A DNA stretch of 64,000 nucleotides from Paractinoplanes toevensis (lineage in GTDB: Bacteria; Actinomycetota; Actinomycetes; Mycobacteriales; Micromonosporaceae). This document shows positions 7,972-16,479 of this stretch, one piece after another. The translations under genes and the position numbers were made by a program. The DNA is taken from positions 1 to 64,000 of the forward strand of contig NZ_BOQN01000065.1 in the NCBI RefSeq assembly GCF_018332695.1, written 5' to 3'. Each line of letters begins with the position of its first letter. The first letter of the stretch is position 1. The notes beneath the pieces are model-generated. The model saw nothing but the letters and a program-made list of their open reading frames with translations. It searched no databases and was not told the DNA's origin.

Positions 7972-8706
7972 ATGCTCCGCAAGGCACTGACATTCACCTA
8001 TGGGGCAGTCGCCTACCTGGCGTTCCTCGGTGCGTTCCTGTACACGATCGGTTTCCTGGCCGGCGCGGTCGTCCCCAAGGACGTCGACGACGGAACGGTG
8101 CGTCCGGTCTGGCAGGCGGTAGTGGTCGATCTGGCTCTGCTGGGCCTGTTCGCCGTCCAGCACAGCGTGATGGCCCGGCCGTGGTTCAAACAGCGCTGGA
8201 CCCGGATCGTGCCGCCGGCCATCGAGCGCAGCACCTACGTCCTCGCCGCGACGGTCGCCCTCGTGCTCCTTCTGTGGCTGTGGCAACCCTGGCCGACGAC
8301 CGTCTGGTCGGTCGACGCCGGCTGGGCGCGCGCCGCGCTGTGGTCGCTCTACCTGCTCGGCTGGGGCTTCCTGGTACTCAGCACGTTCGCGCTGGGCCAC
8401 TTCGACCTGTTCGGCCTGCGCCAGGTGCTGGCCCGCCGGCACGCCGAGCCCAGCTTCCGCGAGCCGCCGCTGTACCGCGTGATCCGGCACCCGATCATGG
8501 TCGGCTTCCTCATCGCGTTCTGGGCTGTTCCGGACATGAGTGCCGGCCGGTTGCTCTTCGCCGCGGCCTCCACGGCGTACATCATGGTGGGTGTGCGTCT
8601 CGAGGAGCACGACCTCAAGCAGCAGCTGGGCGCTCCCTACGCCGACTACCTCGACCGGGTGCCGCGCTTCGTTCCCCGCCCGAAGGTGAGTCATGGCGAA
8701 CACTGA
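7972..8706 (+). CDS. NnrU/MddA-like membrane protein (putative methanethiol S-methyltransferase)
   Basis: A 244-residue integral membrane protein with about five or six hydrophobic segments. Family signatures are the early QHSVMARPWFKQRW loop, VPPAIERSTYVL, and the late isoprenylcysteine-methyltransferase-like stretch YRVIRHPIMVGFLIAFW followed by LEEHDL and YADYLDRVPRF. The closest characterised relatives methylate methanethiol to dimethyl sulfide (MddA), while others are annotated NnrU. A good ribosome site (GGAAGGAGA) precedes the ATG. The next gene starts 14 bases before this stop, so both are one operon under the TetR operators. The exact substrate is inference. Confidence 0.8.
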   Translation: MLRKALTFTYGAVAYLAFLGAFLYTIGFLAGAVVPKDVDDGTVRPVWQAVVVDLALLGLFAVQHSVMARPWFKQRWTRIVPPAIERSTYVLAATVALVLLLWLWQPWPTTVWSVDAGWARAALWSLYLLGWGFLVLSTFALGHFDLFGLRQVLARRHAEPSFREPPLYRVIRHPIMVGFLIAFWAVPDMSAGRLLFAAASTAYIMVGVRLEEHDLKQQLGAPYADYLDRVPRFVPRPKVSHGEH

Positions 8707-10798
8707 CGGCTTCGTCGAGCACGGCAACATCAAGATCCACTTCGAGGTGTACGGCAAGACCGGCCCGACCATCCTGCTGATGCCCTCGTGGACGCTGGTG
8801 CACAAGCGGCTGTGGAAACTGCAGGTCCCATACCTGTCCCGGCACTTCCGGGTGGTCACCTACGACGGCCCCGGCAACGGCCGCTCCGACCGCCCGCGCG
8901 ACAGCGAGCCGTATTCGCAGGAGAACCAGATCGCGTACGCGTTGGCCGTGCTCGAGGCCACCGGCACCGACAAGGCGGTGGTCGTGGCCCTGTCCCGCGC
9001 CGCCAACTGGGCGCTGGAACTGGCCGCCGAACACCCCGACCGAGTGCACGGCACCGTGGTCATCGGTCCCGCGATCGCCCTGCCCCCGCACGCGGCCCGG
9101 TCGACCAACCTCGACATCACCGCCGCCGAACCCGATCTGCCGGCGAGTGCCGTGCCACTGCTCGGCACCGATCCGCCGGCCCACTGGACGAAGTACAACT
9201 GGTCGTACTGGCTGTCGCACTACGAGGACTTCGCCTGGTTCTTCCTGGGGCAGTGCTTCCCCGAGCCGCACTCCACCAAGGCGATCGAGGACGGCGTGGC
9301 CTGGGCCCTGGACACCACCGGCGAGGTCCTGGTGGCCGAGAGCCGCGCACCCCGCCCGGACGAGCAGACGGTACGCGCCTGGTGCGCCCGGATCGACAGT
9401 CCGCTGCTGGCCCTGCACGGCACCGACGACCGGATCTCCCCGCCGGCCCGCAGCGAGTTGTTGTGCGAGTTGACCGGCGGCGAACTGGCCACCATCGAGG
9501 GCGCCGGCCACATCCCGCTGGTCCGCGACCCCGTCCGCGCGAACCTGTTCATCCGCCGCTTCGCCGAACGGTTCCGCGTCCCCTCCGGCCACCGTTCGTG
9601 GCCGCGATGGAACAGCCGGCCGAAACGGGTGCTCTATCTCAGTTCACCCATCGGGCTGGGCCACGCGCGGCGTGACCTGGCGATCGCGCGGCAGCTCCGG
9701 GAACGCCGGCCCGGAGTGCGGATCGACTGGCTGACCCAGCATCCCGTCACCCGCATGCTCGCCGACGCCGGCGAGCGGATCCACCCCGGAAGCCGGCTGC
9801 TGCGCAACGAGTCCGCCCACATCGAGGCCGAGTCCGGCGAGCACGACCTGCACGCCTTCCAGGCTCTGCGCACCATGGACGAGGTCCTGACGAACAACTT
9901 CATGGTCTTCCACGACGTGGTCACCGAGCAGCAGTACGACCTGGTGGTCGGCGACGAGGCCTGGGATGTGGACCACTTCCTGCACGAGAACCCCGAGCTG
10001 AAGCGTTTCGCGTACGCCTGGTTGACCGACTTCGTGGGTTTCCTGCCCATGCCCGACGACGACGAGCGGGCCGCGCTGGTAGCCGCCGACTACAACGCCG
10101 AGATGATCGAACGGATCGCCCGCTTTCCCCGCCTGCGGGATCGGGCCGTCTTCATCGGCGATCCGGACGACATCGTGCCGTCGCGGTTCGGGCCGGACCT
10201 GCCGTCCATTCGCGACTGGACGGAGGCCCACTACGACTTCGCCGGCCAGGTGACCGGCTTCGCCCCGGTCGACCGCGCCGCCTTGGGCTACCGGCCGGGC
10301 GAGCCCGTCTGCGTCGTCACGGTCGGCGGCTCCGGGGTCGGGTACGACCTGCTGCGCCGAGCGGTGGACGCCTACCCCGAGGCCGCCCGTCGCGTCCCCG
10401 GCCTGCGCATGGTGGTGGTGACCGGCCCGCGCATCGACCCGTCCGCGTTCCCCCGCCACGACGGGCTGGAACTGCACGGATACCTGCCGGACCTGCATCG
10501 CCATCTGGCCGCGGCCGATCTGGCCGTGGTTCAGGGCGGGCTCACGACCTGCATGGAGCTGACCGCGAGCAACCGCCCCTTCATCTACGTCCCGCTGCGC
10601 CACCATTTCGAGCAGCACTTCCACGTGGACCACCGCTTACGCCGCCACAACGCCGGCCGCCGGATCGACTACGACGACCTGACCCCGTCCTCGCTCGCGG
10701 AGGCGATCGCCGCCGAGATCGGGCGCGAGGTGCATTACCGTCCGGTCCCGTCCGACGGTGCCGATCGGGCGGCCGCCTTGCTGGCCGACCTGCTCTGA
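8693..10798 (+). CDS. Fusion protein: alpha/beta-hydrolase plus MurG-like glycosyltransferase
   Basis: A 701-residue two-domain protein. Residues about 1-300 form an alpha/beta-hydrolase: VVTYDGPGNGRSDRP, a nucleophile elbow reading ALSRA with Ser101 (not the usual GxSxG), an acid at HGTDDRIS and a histidine at GAGHIPLVRDP. Residues about 305-701 form a GT-B glycosyltransferase: VLYLSSPIGLGHARRDLAIA at the N-lobe, then VVTGPRIDP and GYLPDLHRHLAAADLAVVQGG at the donor-binding C-lobe, as in MurG/UGT-type enzymes. No signal peptide. There is no frame break at the junction, so it is a true fusion. It may glycosylate and hydrolyse related small molecules. Coupled to the MddA-like gene upstream. 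Confidence 0.85.
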   Translation: MANTDGFVEHGNIKIHFEVYGKTGPTILLMPSWTLVHKRLWKLQVPYLSRHFRVVTYDGPGNGRSDRPRDSEPYSQENQIAYALAVLEATGTDKAVVVALSRAANWALELAAEHPDRVHGTVVIGPAIALPPHAARSTNLDITAAEPDLPASAVPLLGTDPPAHWTKYNWSYWLSHYEDFAWFFLGQCFPEPHSTKAIEDGVAWALDTTGEVLVAESRAPRPDEQTVRAWCARIDSPLLALHGTDDRISPPARSELLCELTGGELATIEGAGHIPLVRDPVRANLFIRRFAERFRVPSGHRSWPRWNSRPKRVLYLSSPIGLGHARRDLAIARQLRERRPGVRIDWLTQHPVTRMLADAGERIHPGSRLLRNESAHIEAESGEHDLHAFQALRTMDEVLTNNFMVFHDVVTEQQYDLVVGDEAWDVDHFLHENPELKRFAYAWLTDFVGFLPMPDDDERAALVAADYNAEMIERIARFPRLRDRAVFIGDPDDIVPSRFGPDLPSIRDWTEAHYDFAGQVTGFAPVDRAALGYRPGEPVCVVTVGGSGVGYDLLRRAVDAYPEAARRVPGLRMVVVTGPRIDPSAFPRHDGLELHGYLPDLHRHLAAADLAVVQGGLTTCMELTASNRPFIYVPLRHHFEQHFHVDHRLRRHNAGRRIDYDDLTPSSLAEAIAAEIGREVHYRPVPSDGADRAAALLADLL

Positions 10799-10852
10799 CG
10801 CGCGGCGGCGTCAGCCGGGCACGCACCAGGAACTACAAGTGCCGATGCGGGC

Positions 10853-11557
10853 CTAGTCGCCCTGTTCGATCTTCTCCTCGCCGCGGCGGCGCAGCATGCG
10901 CAGGCCGGGGATGCCGGCGATGGCCAGCCGCAGGTCCTCGGTCACCTCGAGGAGTTTGTGCAGGTCGGGGCCGACCTGGTCGAGCTTGGCGAGCAGCGGC
11001 ATCACGTCGTCGACCAGGTGGGCGCGCAGCTGGGGCAGCTGGTCGACCATCCGGATCGCGGCGGTCACCTCTTCGGGGGACAGCTCGTCGACGAAGCGGG
11101 CCGCCAGTGGAGCTCCCTTGCGCAGGGTCTCGGCGTACGCCTCGAGCAGTTGGGTGGCGTCGACCGCGGCCGTTTTCGCCTGCTGGATCACCGCGGCGGC
11201 CTCGGCGCTGATGCCGGAGGCGGCGTCGGTGATGCCGGCGGCCTCGCCGACGACCGACGACGCCGCCTGGGTGATGCCACCCGCATCCCGCACCACCACC
11301 GACGCGCCGGCGGTGATCGCCCGCGCCTCCACCACCGTGGTCTCCGCCTCGTCGACGATCAGGGTGACCCGGCCGATCAGCAACTCGGCCTGGTCGGCCA
11401 GGACGGTAATGCGGCTGACCAGCAGTTCGGCCTGGCCGAGGGCACTCAGCACGCGGACCGGGAGGGTCGCGGCCGCGGCGGCGATCTCGACCGCCTGGCC
11501 GATCGTGGTGCGGGCCAGGTCGGCGAGCGCGGCGGGGGAGACGAACGGGAAGGCCAT
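10853..11557 (-). CDS. Conserved hypothetical helical/coiled-coil protein
   Basis: A 234-residue protein made almost wholly of Ala/Val/Leu/Glu-rich helix. It has a repeating pattern of about 16-20 residues through AELLVSRITVLADQAELLI, GGITQAASSVVGEAAG and ITDAASGISAEAAA, as in long amphipathic or coiled structures. The C-terminal half (PQLRAHLVDDVMPLLAKLDQVGPDLHKLLEVTEDL) is the conserved part seen in many actinobacterial hypotheticals, some wrongly labelled as RuBisCO-related. No signal peptide is seen, though a short N-terminal hydrophobic stretch could contact membrane. Function unknown. Confidence 0.75.
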   Translation of the reverse strand: MAFPFVSPAALADLARTTIGQAVEIAAAAATLPVRVLSALGQAELLVSRITVLADQAELLIGRVTLIVDEAETTVVEARAITAGASVVVRDAGGITQAASSVVGEAAGITDAASGISAEAAAVIQQAKTAAVDATQLLEAYAETLRKGAPLAARFVDELSPEEVTAAIRMVDQLPQLRAHLVDDVMPLLAKLDQVGPDLHKLLEVTEDLRLAIAGIPGLRMLRRRGEEKIEQGD

Positions 11558-11704
11558 GTCTCCATCATGCGCCCGGCTGTCCTGCCACGCGATCGATCAC
11601 ACGCCGTGAGCGGCGGTGTTCCGTGGGTCGAAAGTCTCTGTCAACTTCGTATGCAGCGGGGGTCGAGCCGCCCAAAATCGGCGCGAACACGGCACTATGG
11701 CTCA

Positions 11705-12622
11705 GTGCGTACTCGAATCTGGATTCTGGCGGTGGCGGCTGTGGGAGTCCTGGGCGGTGCCGGACTGGTCGGTGTGGGCATGATGAACGACGCCGACGGC
11801 AGCGGCGCGACGTCGCTGGCCGGCGTGTTCCAGGACGCTCCGGCCGACAAGGCCTCGCCGACGCCCACCGGGCCGACACCCGAGGAACTCGCGGCCCAGG
11901 CGCACGCCAAACAGGTGAAGGCGCTGGACGCGGCGCTGAAGAAGTACGCGGCGACGGTGCCCGAGTTCTCGGTGGCCGTGCTGGACAAGAAGACCGGCGA
12001 GAAATATTCGTTCCGCGGCACGGAGAAGTACGAAACGGCCAGCGTCGTGAAGGTGCAGGTGCTCGCGTGCCTGCTGCTCACCGCGCAGGACAAGCAGCGT
12101 GATCTCAGCTCGACCGAGTTGTCCCTGGCCAAGCGCATGATCCGGCTCAGCGACAACGACGCGACGACCTCGCTGTTCTCCCGGCTCGGCAAGGCGCCCG
12201 CGATCCAGAAGTGCGACAAGCGGCTCGGCCTCACCCAGACCACGGTCAACAGCGCCTGGGGCCTGACCCGTACGACCGTCGACGACCAGGTGAAGCTGCT
12301 CGGTGAGCTGGTGGACTCGAACGGCCCGCTGGACGCGGATTCGCGCGAGCTGGCCTTCACGCTGATGAGCACGGTCGACGAGGGCCAGGACTGGGGTGTT
12401 CCGGCCGCCGCCACGACCGGCGAGACCACCACCGTCAAGAACGGGTGGCTGCCGCGCTCGACCGAGAACAACCGCTGGATCATCAACACGGTCGGCCGGA
12501 TCACCGGCGGCGACACCGACGTCTCGATCGCGGTCCTGTCACACGGTCACGCGTCGATGTCCGGCGGCATCGCCGTGGTGGAGAAGGCCGCCAAGATGAC
12601 CCGTCAGTACCTCAAGTACTAG
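11705..12622 (+). CDS. Exported class A beta-lactamase-like serine hydrolase
   Basis: A 305-residue protein with an N-terminal signal anchor (about residues 5-27), a Pro/Thr-rich linker (about 45-60) and a penicillin-recognising serine hydrolase domain. The nucleophile tetrad is SVVK (Ser113, Lys116), the second motif is SDN (149-151), and the third, usually KTG, is KNG near residue 246. This fits the actinobacterial family of beta-lactamase-related envelope hydrolases; activity on beta-lactams versus peptidoglycan peptides is undecided. The start is GTG at 11705. The stop overlaps the convergent DedA stop by 11 bases. Confidence 0.83.
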   Translation: MRTRIWILAVAAVGVLGGAGLVGVGMMNDADGSGATSLAGVFQDAPADKASPTPTGPTPEELAAQAHAKQVKALDAALKKYAATVPEFSVAVLDKKTGEKYSFRGTEKYETASVVKVQVLACLLLTAQDKQRDLSSTELSLAKRMIRLSDNDATTSLFSRLGKAPAIQKCDKRLGLTQTTVNSAWGLTRTTVDDQVKLLGELVDSNGPLDADSRELAFTLMSTVDEGQDWGVPAAATTGETTTVKNGWLPRSTENNRWIINTVGRITGGDTDVSIAVLSHGHASMSGGIAVVEKAAKMTRQYLKY

Positions 12623-13190
12623 GCGCTGTGCGGGCGTCGCGGCGCTTCTGCCACCACGAGATGCTCTGGTTGACGACCAGGATGAGGATGACCGCGGCGA
12701 CCACGCCCTCCCACGGCTTCGGGAAGATCGAGCCGCCGGCCACCCCGATCGCGGCGTAGACGGTGGCCCAGAGCGCGCAGGCCGGCAGGTTGGCCGCCAC
12801 GAAGGTGCGCCACGACAGGCCCAGGAAAGCGGCCGCCAGCAGCACCGGCACCCGGCCGCCCGGGATCAGCCGGGACACCAGCAGCACCGGGAGCGGGCTC
12901 TTCTCCAGGCGCAGCTTGACCGAGGCCAGGTGTTCCTCGTCGCGCAGCCAGCGCAGGCGGCGAGCCAGTTTCTCGCCGCCGAGCCGGCACATCGCGTACA
13001 TCGCCAGGTCGCCGACGTAGGCGCCGGCCGCACCGAACGCCACCACCAGCACGATGGTGAGCGGGTGGTGCTCGTGGAAAGCCAGGGTGGCGGCACCGCT
13101 CACGGCCGCGCCGGTCGGCACGATCGGGATGATGGCGCCGAAACAGACCACGGCGAACAACCACGCCATGGCACCCAGATAGGCGATCAC
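12612..13190 (-). CDS. DedA-family membrane protein
   Basis: A 192-residue membrane protein with about four or five hydrophobic segments. DedA/VTT features include FGAIIPIVPTGAAV near the N-terminus, FGAAGAYVGDLAMYAMCRLGGE and the conserved SRLIPGGRVPVLLAAAFLG loop. The family is linked to lipid (undecaprenyl-phosphate or phospholipid) translocation across the membrane. The GTG at 13190 overlaps the stop of the MBL gene (GTGA), forming a coupled operon DUF1990-MBL-DedA. Confidence 0.83.
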   Translation of the reverse strand: MIAYLGAMAWLFAVVCFGAIIPIVPTGAAVSGAATLAFHEHHPLTIVLVVAFGAAGAYVGDLAMYAMCRLGGEKLARRLRWLRDEEHLASVKLRLEKSPLPVLLVSRLIPGGRVPVLLAAAFLGLSWRTFVAANLPACALWATVYAAIGVAGGSIFPKPWEGVVAAVILILVVNQSISWWQKRRDARTAPST

Positions 13191-13963
13191 GCGCCGCGCC
13201 CGATGGTCACCGATTCGCCCTGGTCGAGAACCCGCACATGCACCTCCGGCGCGCGTTCCGCGGCCAGCTCGGCGAACCGGGTGCCGGGGTCGCGGAACAT
13301 GTGCGGGCGGACCCGGCCCATGCCGATCGGCCACAGCGTGCCGTAGTGCACGGGCACCGCCCAGGCCGCCTTCATCCGGCGCACCGCCTCGACGGCGTCG
13401 GCCGCGTCGAGGTGGTGGTGCGCGCCGAGGGTCGGGCCCCAGCCGCCGACCGGGACCAGGGCCAGATCGAGCGGGCCGATCGCGGTCATCTCGTCGAACA
13501 GGCCGGTGTCGCCGGCGAACCAGGTGCGGGCGGCGCCCTCGACGACGTAGCCGATGGCCTCGGCGCGCTCGCGGGACCAGGGGCCGCGGCCGCCCTCGTG
13601 GGCGGCGGGCACGGCCCGGACCTGCACGTCGCCGACGGTGACCTCCTCACCCGGGGAGACCTCGACGCAGCGGCGGGCGTAGCCCGGGCCGAGGCTCTTG
13701 GCCACGAACGCGGCGGCGCCGCGCGGCATGATCAGCCGGGGCGAGCCGGGAACGATCCGCAGCGAGGCCAGGTGGAAGTGGTCGGCGTGCAGGTGGGACA
13801 GCAGCACGGCGTCGGGCGGGGCGGGCAGCCGCGGGGTGACACCGGCCATCCGGCGCAGGTGGGCGACGCGGTCGGTGAGAACCGGGTCGGTGAGCAGGGT
13901 GGTGCCGGAATCGGCGAGCCACACGGTGCTGTGGCCCCACCAGGTGACCGACGTCGTGCTCAC
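13187..13963 (-). CDS. MBL-fold metal-dependent hydrolase (UlaG/RomA-like)
   Basis: A 258-residue metallo-beta-lactamase-fold protein. The zinc motif HxHxDH is SHLHADH at residues 56-62; further ligands are in VPAAHEGG and WFAGDTGLFDEM, and a late HYGTLWP histidine. The N-terminal VTWWGHSTVWL strand is typical of the UlaG/NAPE-PLD-like subgroup. The GTG start at 13963 overlaps the DUF1990 stop, and its own stop overlaps the DedA start, so all three are translationally coupled. Substrate unknown; a phospholipid-related role would match DedA but is inference. Confidence 0.88.
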   Translation of the reverse strand: MSTTSVTWWGHSTVWLADSGTTLLTDPVLTDRVAHLRRMAGVTPRLPAPPDAVLLSHLHADHFHLASLRIVPGSPRLIMPRGAAAFVAKSLGPGYARRCVEVSPGEEVTVGDVQVRAVPAAHEGGRGPWSRERAEAIGYVVEGAARTWFAGDTGLFDEMTAIGPLDLALVPVGGWGPTLGAHHHLDAADAVEAVRRMKAAWAVPVHYGTLWPIGMGRVRPHMFRDPGTRFAELAAERAPEVHVRVLDQGESVTIGRGA

Positions 13964-14460
13964 GCGTTCACCGTACAGAGCCGCCGCAGCGCACGGCCGC
14001 ACAGCCGGGCGTACGCGTGCTGGCCGACCACCGCGAACGGGCCGGCCAGCCGCATCGGCAGGCGGGCCGGGCGGCTGTACGCGAACACGGTGAACCAGAC
14101 ACGGTCACGTTCGTCGTGTTCGACGTAGAACGCCTCCTCGCCGGAAGCTTGATGTCCGGGCAGTGTTCCGTACCCCCAACCGGTCCTTCTTTCCGTTCTT
14201 TCGCTCCAGACCACCTCGCACGGGACGCTGAGCGGACCGACCCCGACGGTGAGCCGGACTCCCGGTTCGGCCGTCGGCCCGGAGGTCACGACGCGGGCTC
14301 CGGTGGCTCGATGCATCCGGAAGGACAAAACGTGTGAACCGGCACGTTCGTAGAGATCGGATCCGGATCCGAGGGGCATCCGGAAGAACAAATGCCGGAA
14401 ACCGGGCGGCCGCAAACCGGTCTCGGTCCCGCCGACGGGGGAGTATGTCAAGTCACTCAC
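13960..14460 (-). CDS. DUF1990-family protein
   Basis: A 166-residue soluble protein starting MSDLTYSPVGGTETG and continuing with PPGFRHLFFRMPLGSG, the recognisable DUF1990 opening. The remaining beta-rich sequence (VTSGPTAEPGVRLTVGVGPL, WGYGTLPGHQASGEEAFYVE, then the C-terminal LAGPFAVVGQHAYARL) fits the family. These proteins have no firmly assigned activity. First gene of a three-gene coupled run with MBL and DedA genes, and divergent from the kinase-like gene at 14514. Confidence 0.85.
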   Translation of the reverse strand: MSDLTYSPVGGTETGLRPPGFRHLFFRMPLGSGSDLYERAGSHVLSFRMHRATGARVVTSGPTAEPGVRLTVGVGPLSVPCEVVWSERTERRTGWGYGTLPGHQASGEEAFYVEHDERDRVWFTVFAYSRPARLPMRLAGPFAVVGQHAYARLCGRALRRLCTVNA

Positions 14461-14513
14461 CCCTGCATGATTCCCGAGTCGCCGCGAATCGAAGCTTCCG
14501 GCACACTGTCGGC

Positions 14514-15467
14514 GTGACAGGTCCCCGGAGCGCGGTCGTCTTCAATCCCACCAAGGTCGACGATGTCGACGAACTGCGCCAGATGGTCGAGAAGGGTCTC
14601 GCGGGCAAGGGCTGGCCGCTGCCCACGTGGTACGAGACCACCCCGGAGGACCCGGGCCGGGGTCAGACGAAGGACGCCGTCCGCGACGGCGCCGAGCTGA
14701 TCTTCGCCTGCGGCGGCGACGGCACCGTGATGGCCGTGGTCACCGCGCTGGCCGGCTCCGACGTCGCGATGGCCGTGCTGGCGGCCGGCACCGGCAACCT
14801 GCTGGCTGCCAACCTCGGCCTGGCCGGCGACCCGGCGACCGGCGTGCAGGTGGCGCTGGACGGCGGCCGGCGCCGCATCGACGTCGGGGTGATGGGCGAC
14901 CTCTGCTTCGCGGTGATGGCCGGCATGGGCTTCGACGCGCAGATGCTGGCCGGCACGTCGGAGAAGGCGAAGAAACACATCGGCTGGATCGCGTACGTCT
15001 TCGGGGCCGCCCGCCACCTGCGCGACCGCCCGATGCGGGCGCGCATCGTGCTGGACGGCGACCGCTCGCTGCCGCGCCGCCCTCGTTCGGTGATCGTCGG
15101 CAACGTGGGCCGCCTGCAGGGCGGCGTGCGGCTGCTCAGCAAGGCCGACCCGGCCGACGGCAAGCTCGACGTGGCCATCCTCAGCCCGAACAATCTCGGT
15201 CACTGGGCCAGCCTCGCCTGGGCCGTGGTGAGCCGCCGCAAGCGGGTGCCGTTGATGGAGACGTTCACCGCCGAGCGGGTGGAGATTTACACCAAGCAGC
15301 AGGAACAACGGCAGCTCGACGGCGATCTGATCGAGCCCGGTCGCAGCATGAAGATCAGCGTCAAACCCCGGGCGCTCCTGCTCTGCGTGCCACTTCCGGA
15401 CGGCGACCCCGATTTGGCGTACGACGTGAGCGCGGCCAGGAAGAGTGCCGAGGACCTCCGCTCGTGA
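14514..15467 (+). CDS. Diacylglycerol/sphingosine kinase-like lipid kinase
   Basis: A 317-residue DAGK catalytic-domain protein. The nucleotide-binding loop GGDGTVMAVVTAL and the following AAGTGNLLAANLGL are clear, as is the family's C-terminal SVKPRALLLCV beta-strand region. Members phosphorylate diacylglycerol or related lipids using ATP. The GTG start at 14514 is preferred; the longer in-frame extension upstream is antisense to DUF1990. Its stop overlaps the GTG start of the YihY-like membrane protein, making an operon that may run into the TIR gene. Confidence 0.9.
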   Translation: MTGPRSAVVFNPTKVDDVDELRQMVEKGLAGKGWPLPTWYETTPEDPGRGQTKDAVRDGAELIFACGGDGTVMAVVTALAGSDVAMAVLAAGTGNLLAANLGLAGDPATGVQVALDGGRRRIDVGVMGDLCFAVMAGMGFDAQMLAGTSEKAKKHIGWIAYVFGAARHLRDRPMRARIVLDGDRSLPRRPRSVIVGNVGRLQGGVRLLSKADPADGKLDVAILSPNNLGHWASLAWAVVSRRKRVPLMETFTAERVEIYTKQQEQRQLDGDLIEPGRSMKISVKPRALLLCVPLPDGDPDLAYDVSAARKSAEDLRS

Positions 15468-16471
15468 GTTCGACCGAACCGGTTCCGGAAACCCGGGACA
15501 TGAGCGGCGACGAGCTCTCGGCCGACGACGCGCTGCTCGCCCTGCGCCGCTACGGCCGCTGGCCCCTCGTCCGCGACGCGTTCATCCGGTTCCGCTACGG
15601 CGACGGCTTCAGCCACGCCCGCGCCTTCGCCTTCCAGCTCTGCCTGGCCGCCGTACCCTTCATGATCGCGGTGGCCGGGCTGGCCGCCGACCTCGGCGCG
15701 GAAACCCCAGGCCAGGTCGTCGCCGACACGATCGCCTCGATCACCCCCGGCCAGAGCGAGTCGCTGGTCCGCGAGTTGCTGGCCGACACCGAACGCAGCC
15801 GGGACGCCGGCGAGGTAGCCCTTTTCCTCGGTCTGCTCACCGGCCTGGTCGCGCTGACCACCGCGATGGCCCAGATCGAACGCGGCGCCAACCGCATCTA
15901 CGGCGTCGAGCGCGACCGCCCGGCCCTGCTGAAATACGTCCGCGCCGCGATCCTGGCCGTCCTGGCCGGACTGCCCGCACTGTTCGGCTTCGTGCTGCTG
16001 GTGGCCGGCCGCCCGTTCGGCGAGTCGGCCGAGGAACACTGGGGCTGGGGTGGCCACCTGCGGGTCACCTGGGACGTGGTGCGCTGGCCGGTCAGCCTGG
16101 TCCTGATCGTGGTCGCGGTCGGCCTGATCTTCCGGTACGCCCCGCGCCGCCACCAGCCCGGCCTGTCCTGGCTGCTGTTCGGCGCGGCCGTCTCCACCAT
16201 CCTGTGGTGGCTGGTCAGCCTGCTGCTGGCCGGGTACGTCCGGGTCAGCGGCGGTTTCGGCGCCACCTACGGGCCGCTCACCGGCGTCATCGCCCTGCTG
16301 CTGTGGGCCAACCTGACCGGCATCGCCCTCTTCCTCGGCGTGGCCTTCGCCGCGCAGCTGGAGGCCCAGCGGGTGGGCGTCCGCCGACCCGCCAAACAGG
16401 ACAGCTGGAAGCCGGGCCGCACCGGCGAGATCCCCCGTGCGCGCGGTCGCGGCACAAGGCAAAAACAATAG
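15464..16471 (+). CDS. YihY/BrkB-family membrane protein
   Basis: A 335-residue protein with about six membrane segments. YihY hallmarks: FSHARAFAFQLCLAAVPFM, the segment AMAQIERGANRIYGVERDR, and the last loop GFGATYGPLTGVIALLLWANLTGIALFLGVAFAA. Once thought to be RNase BN, the family is now seen as membrane proteins of unclear transport function. The GTG start overlaps the stop of the lipid-kinase gene. The basic C-terminal tail (PARARGRGTRQ region) is cytoplasmic. The TIR gene begins only 8 bases after this stop. Confidence 0.85.
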   Translation: MSSTEPVPETRDMSGDELSADDALLALRRYGRWPLVRDAFIRFRYGDGFSHARAFAFQLCLAAVPFMIAVAGLAADLGAETPGQVVADTIASITPGQSESLVRELLADTERSRDAGEVALFLGLLTGLVALTTAMAQIERGANRIYGVERDRPALLKYVRAAILAVLAGLPALFGFVLLVAGRPFGESAEEHWGWGGHLRVTWDVVRWPVSLVLIVVAVGLIFRYAPRRHQPGLSWLLFGAAVSTILWWLVSLLLAGYVRVSGGFGATYGPLTGVIALLLWANLTGIALFLGVAFAAQLEAQRVGVRRPAKQDSWKPGRTGEIPRARGRGTRQKQ

Positions 16472-16479
16472 ACTCAGGC

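Noticed and set aside
10853..11557. RuBisCO large-subunit relation sometimes given to such proteins
   Set aside because: No RuBisCO motif is present; the sequence is simple helical repeat.
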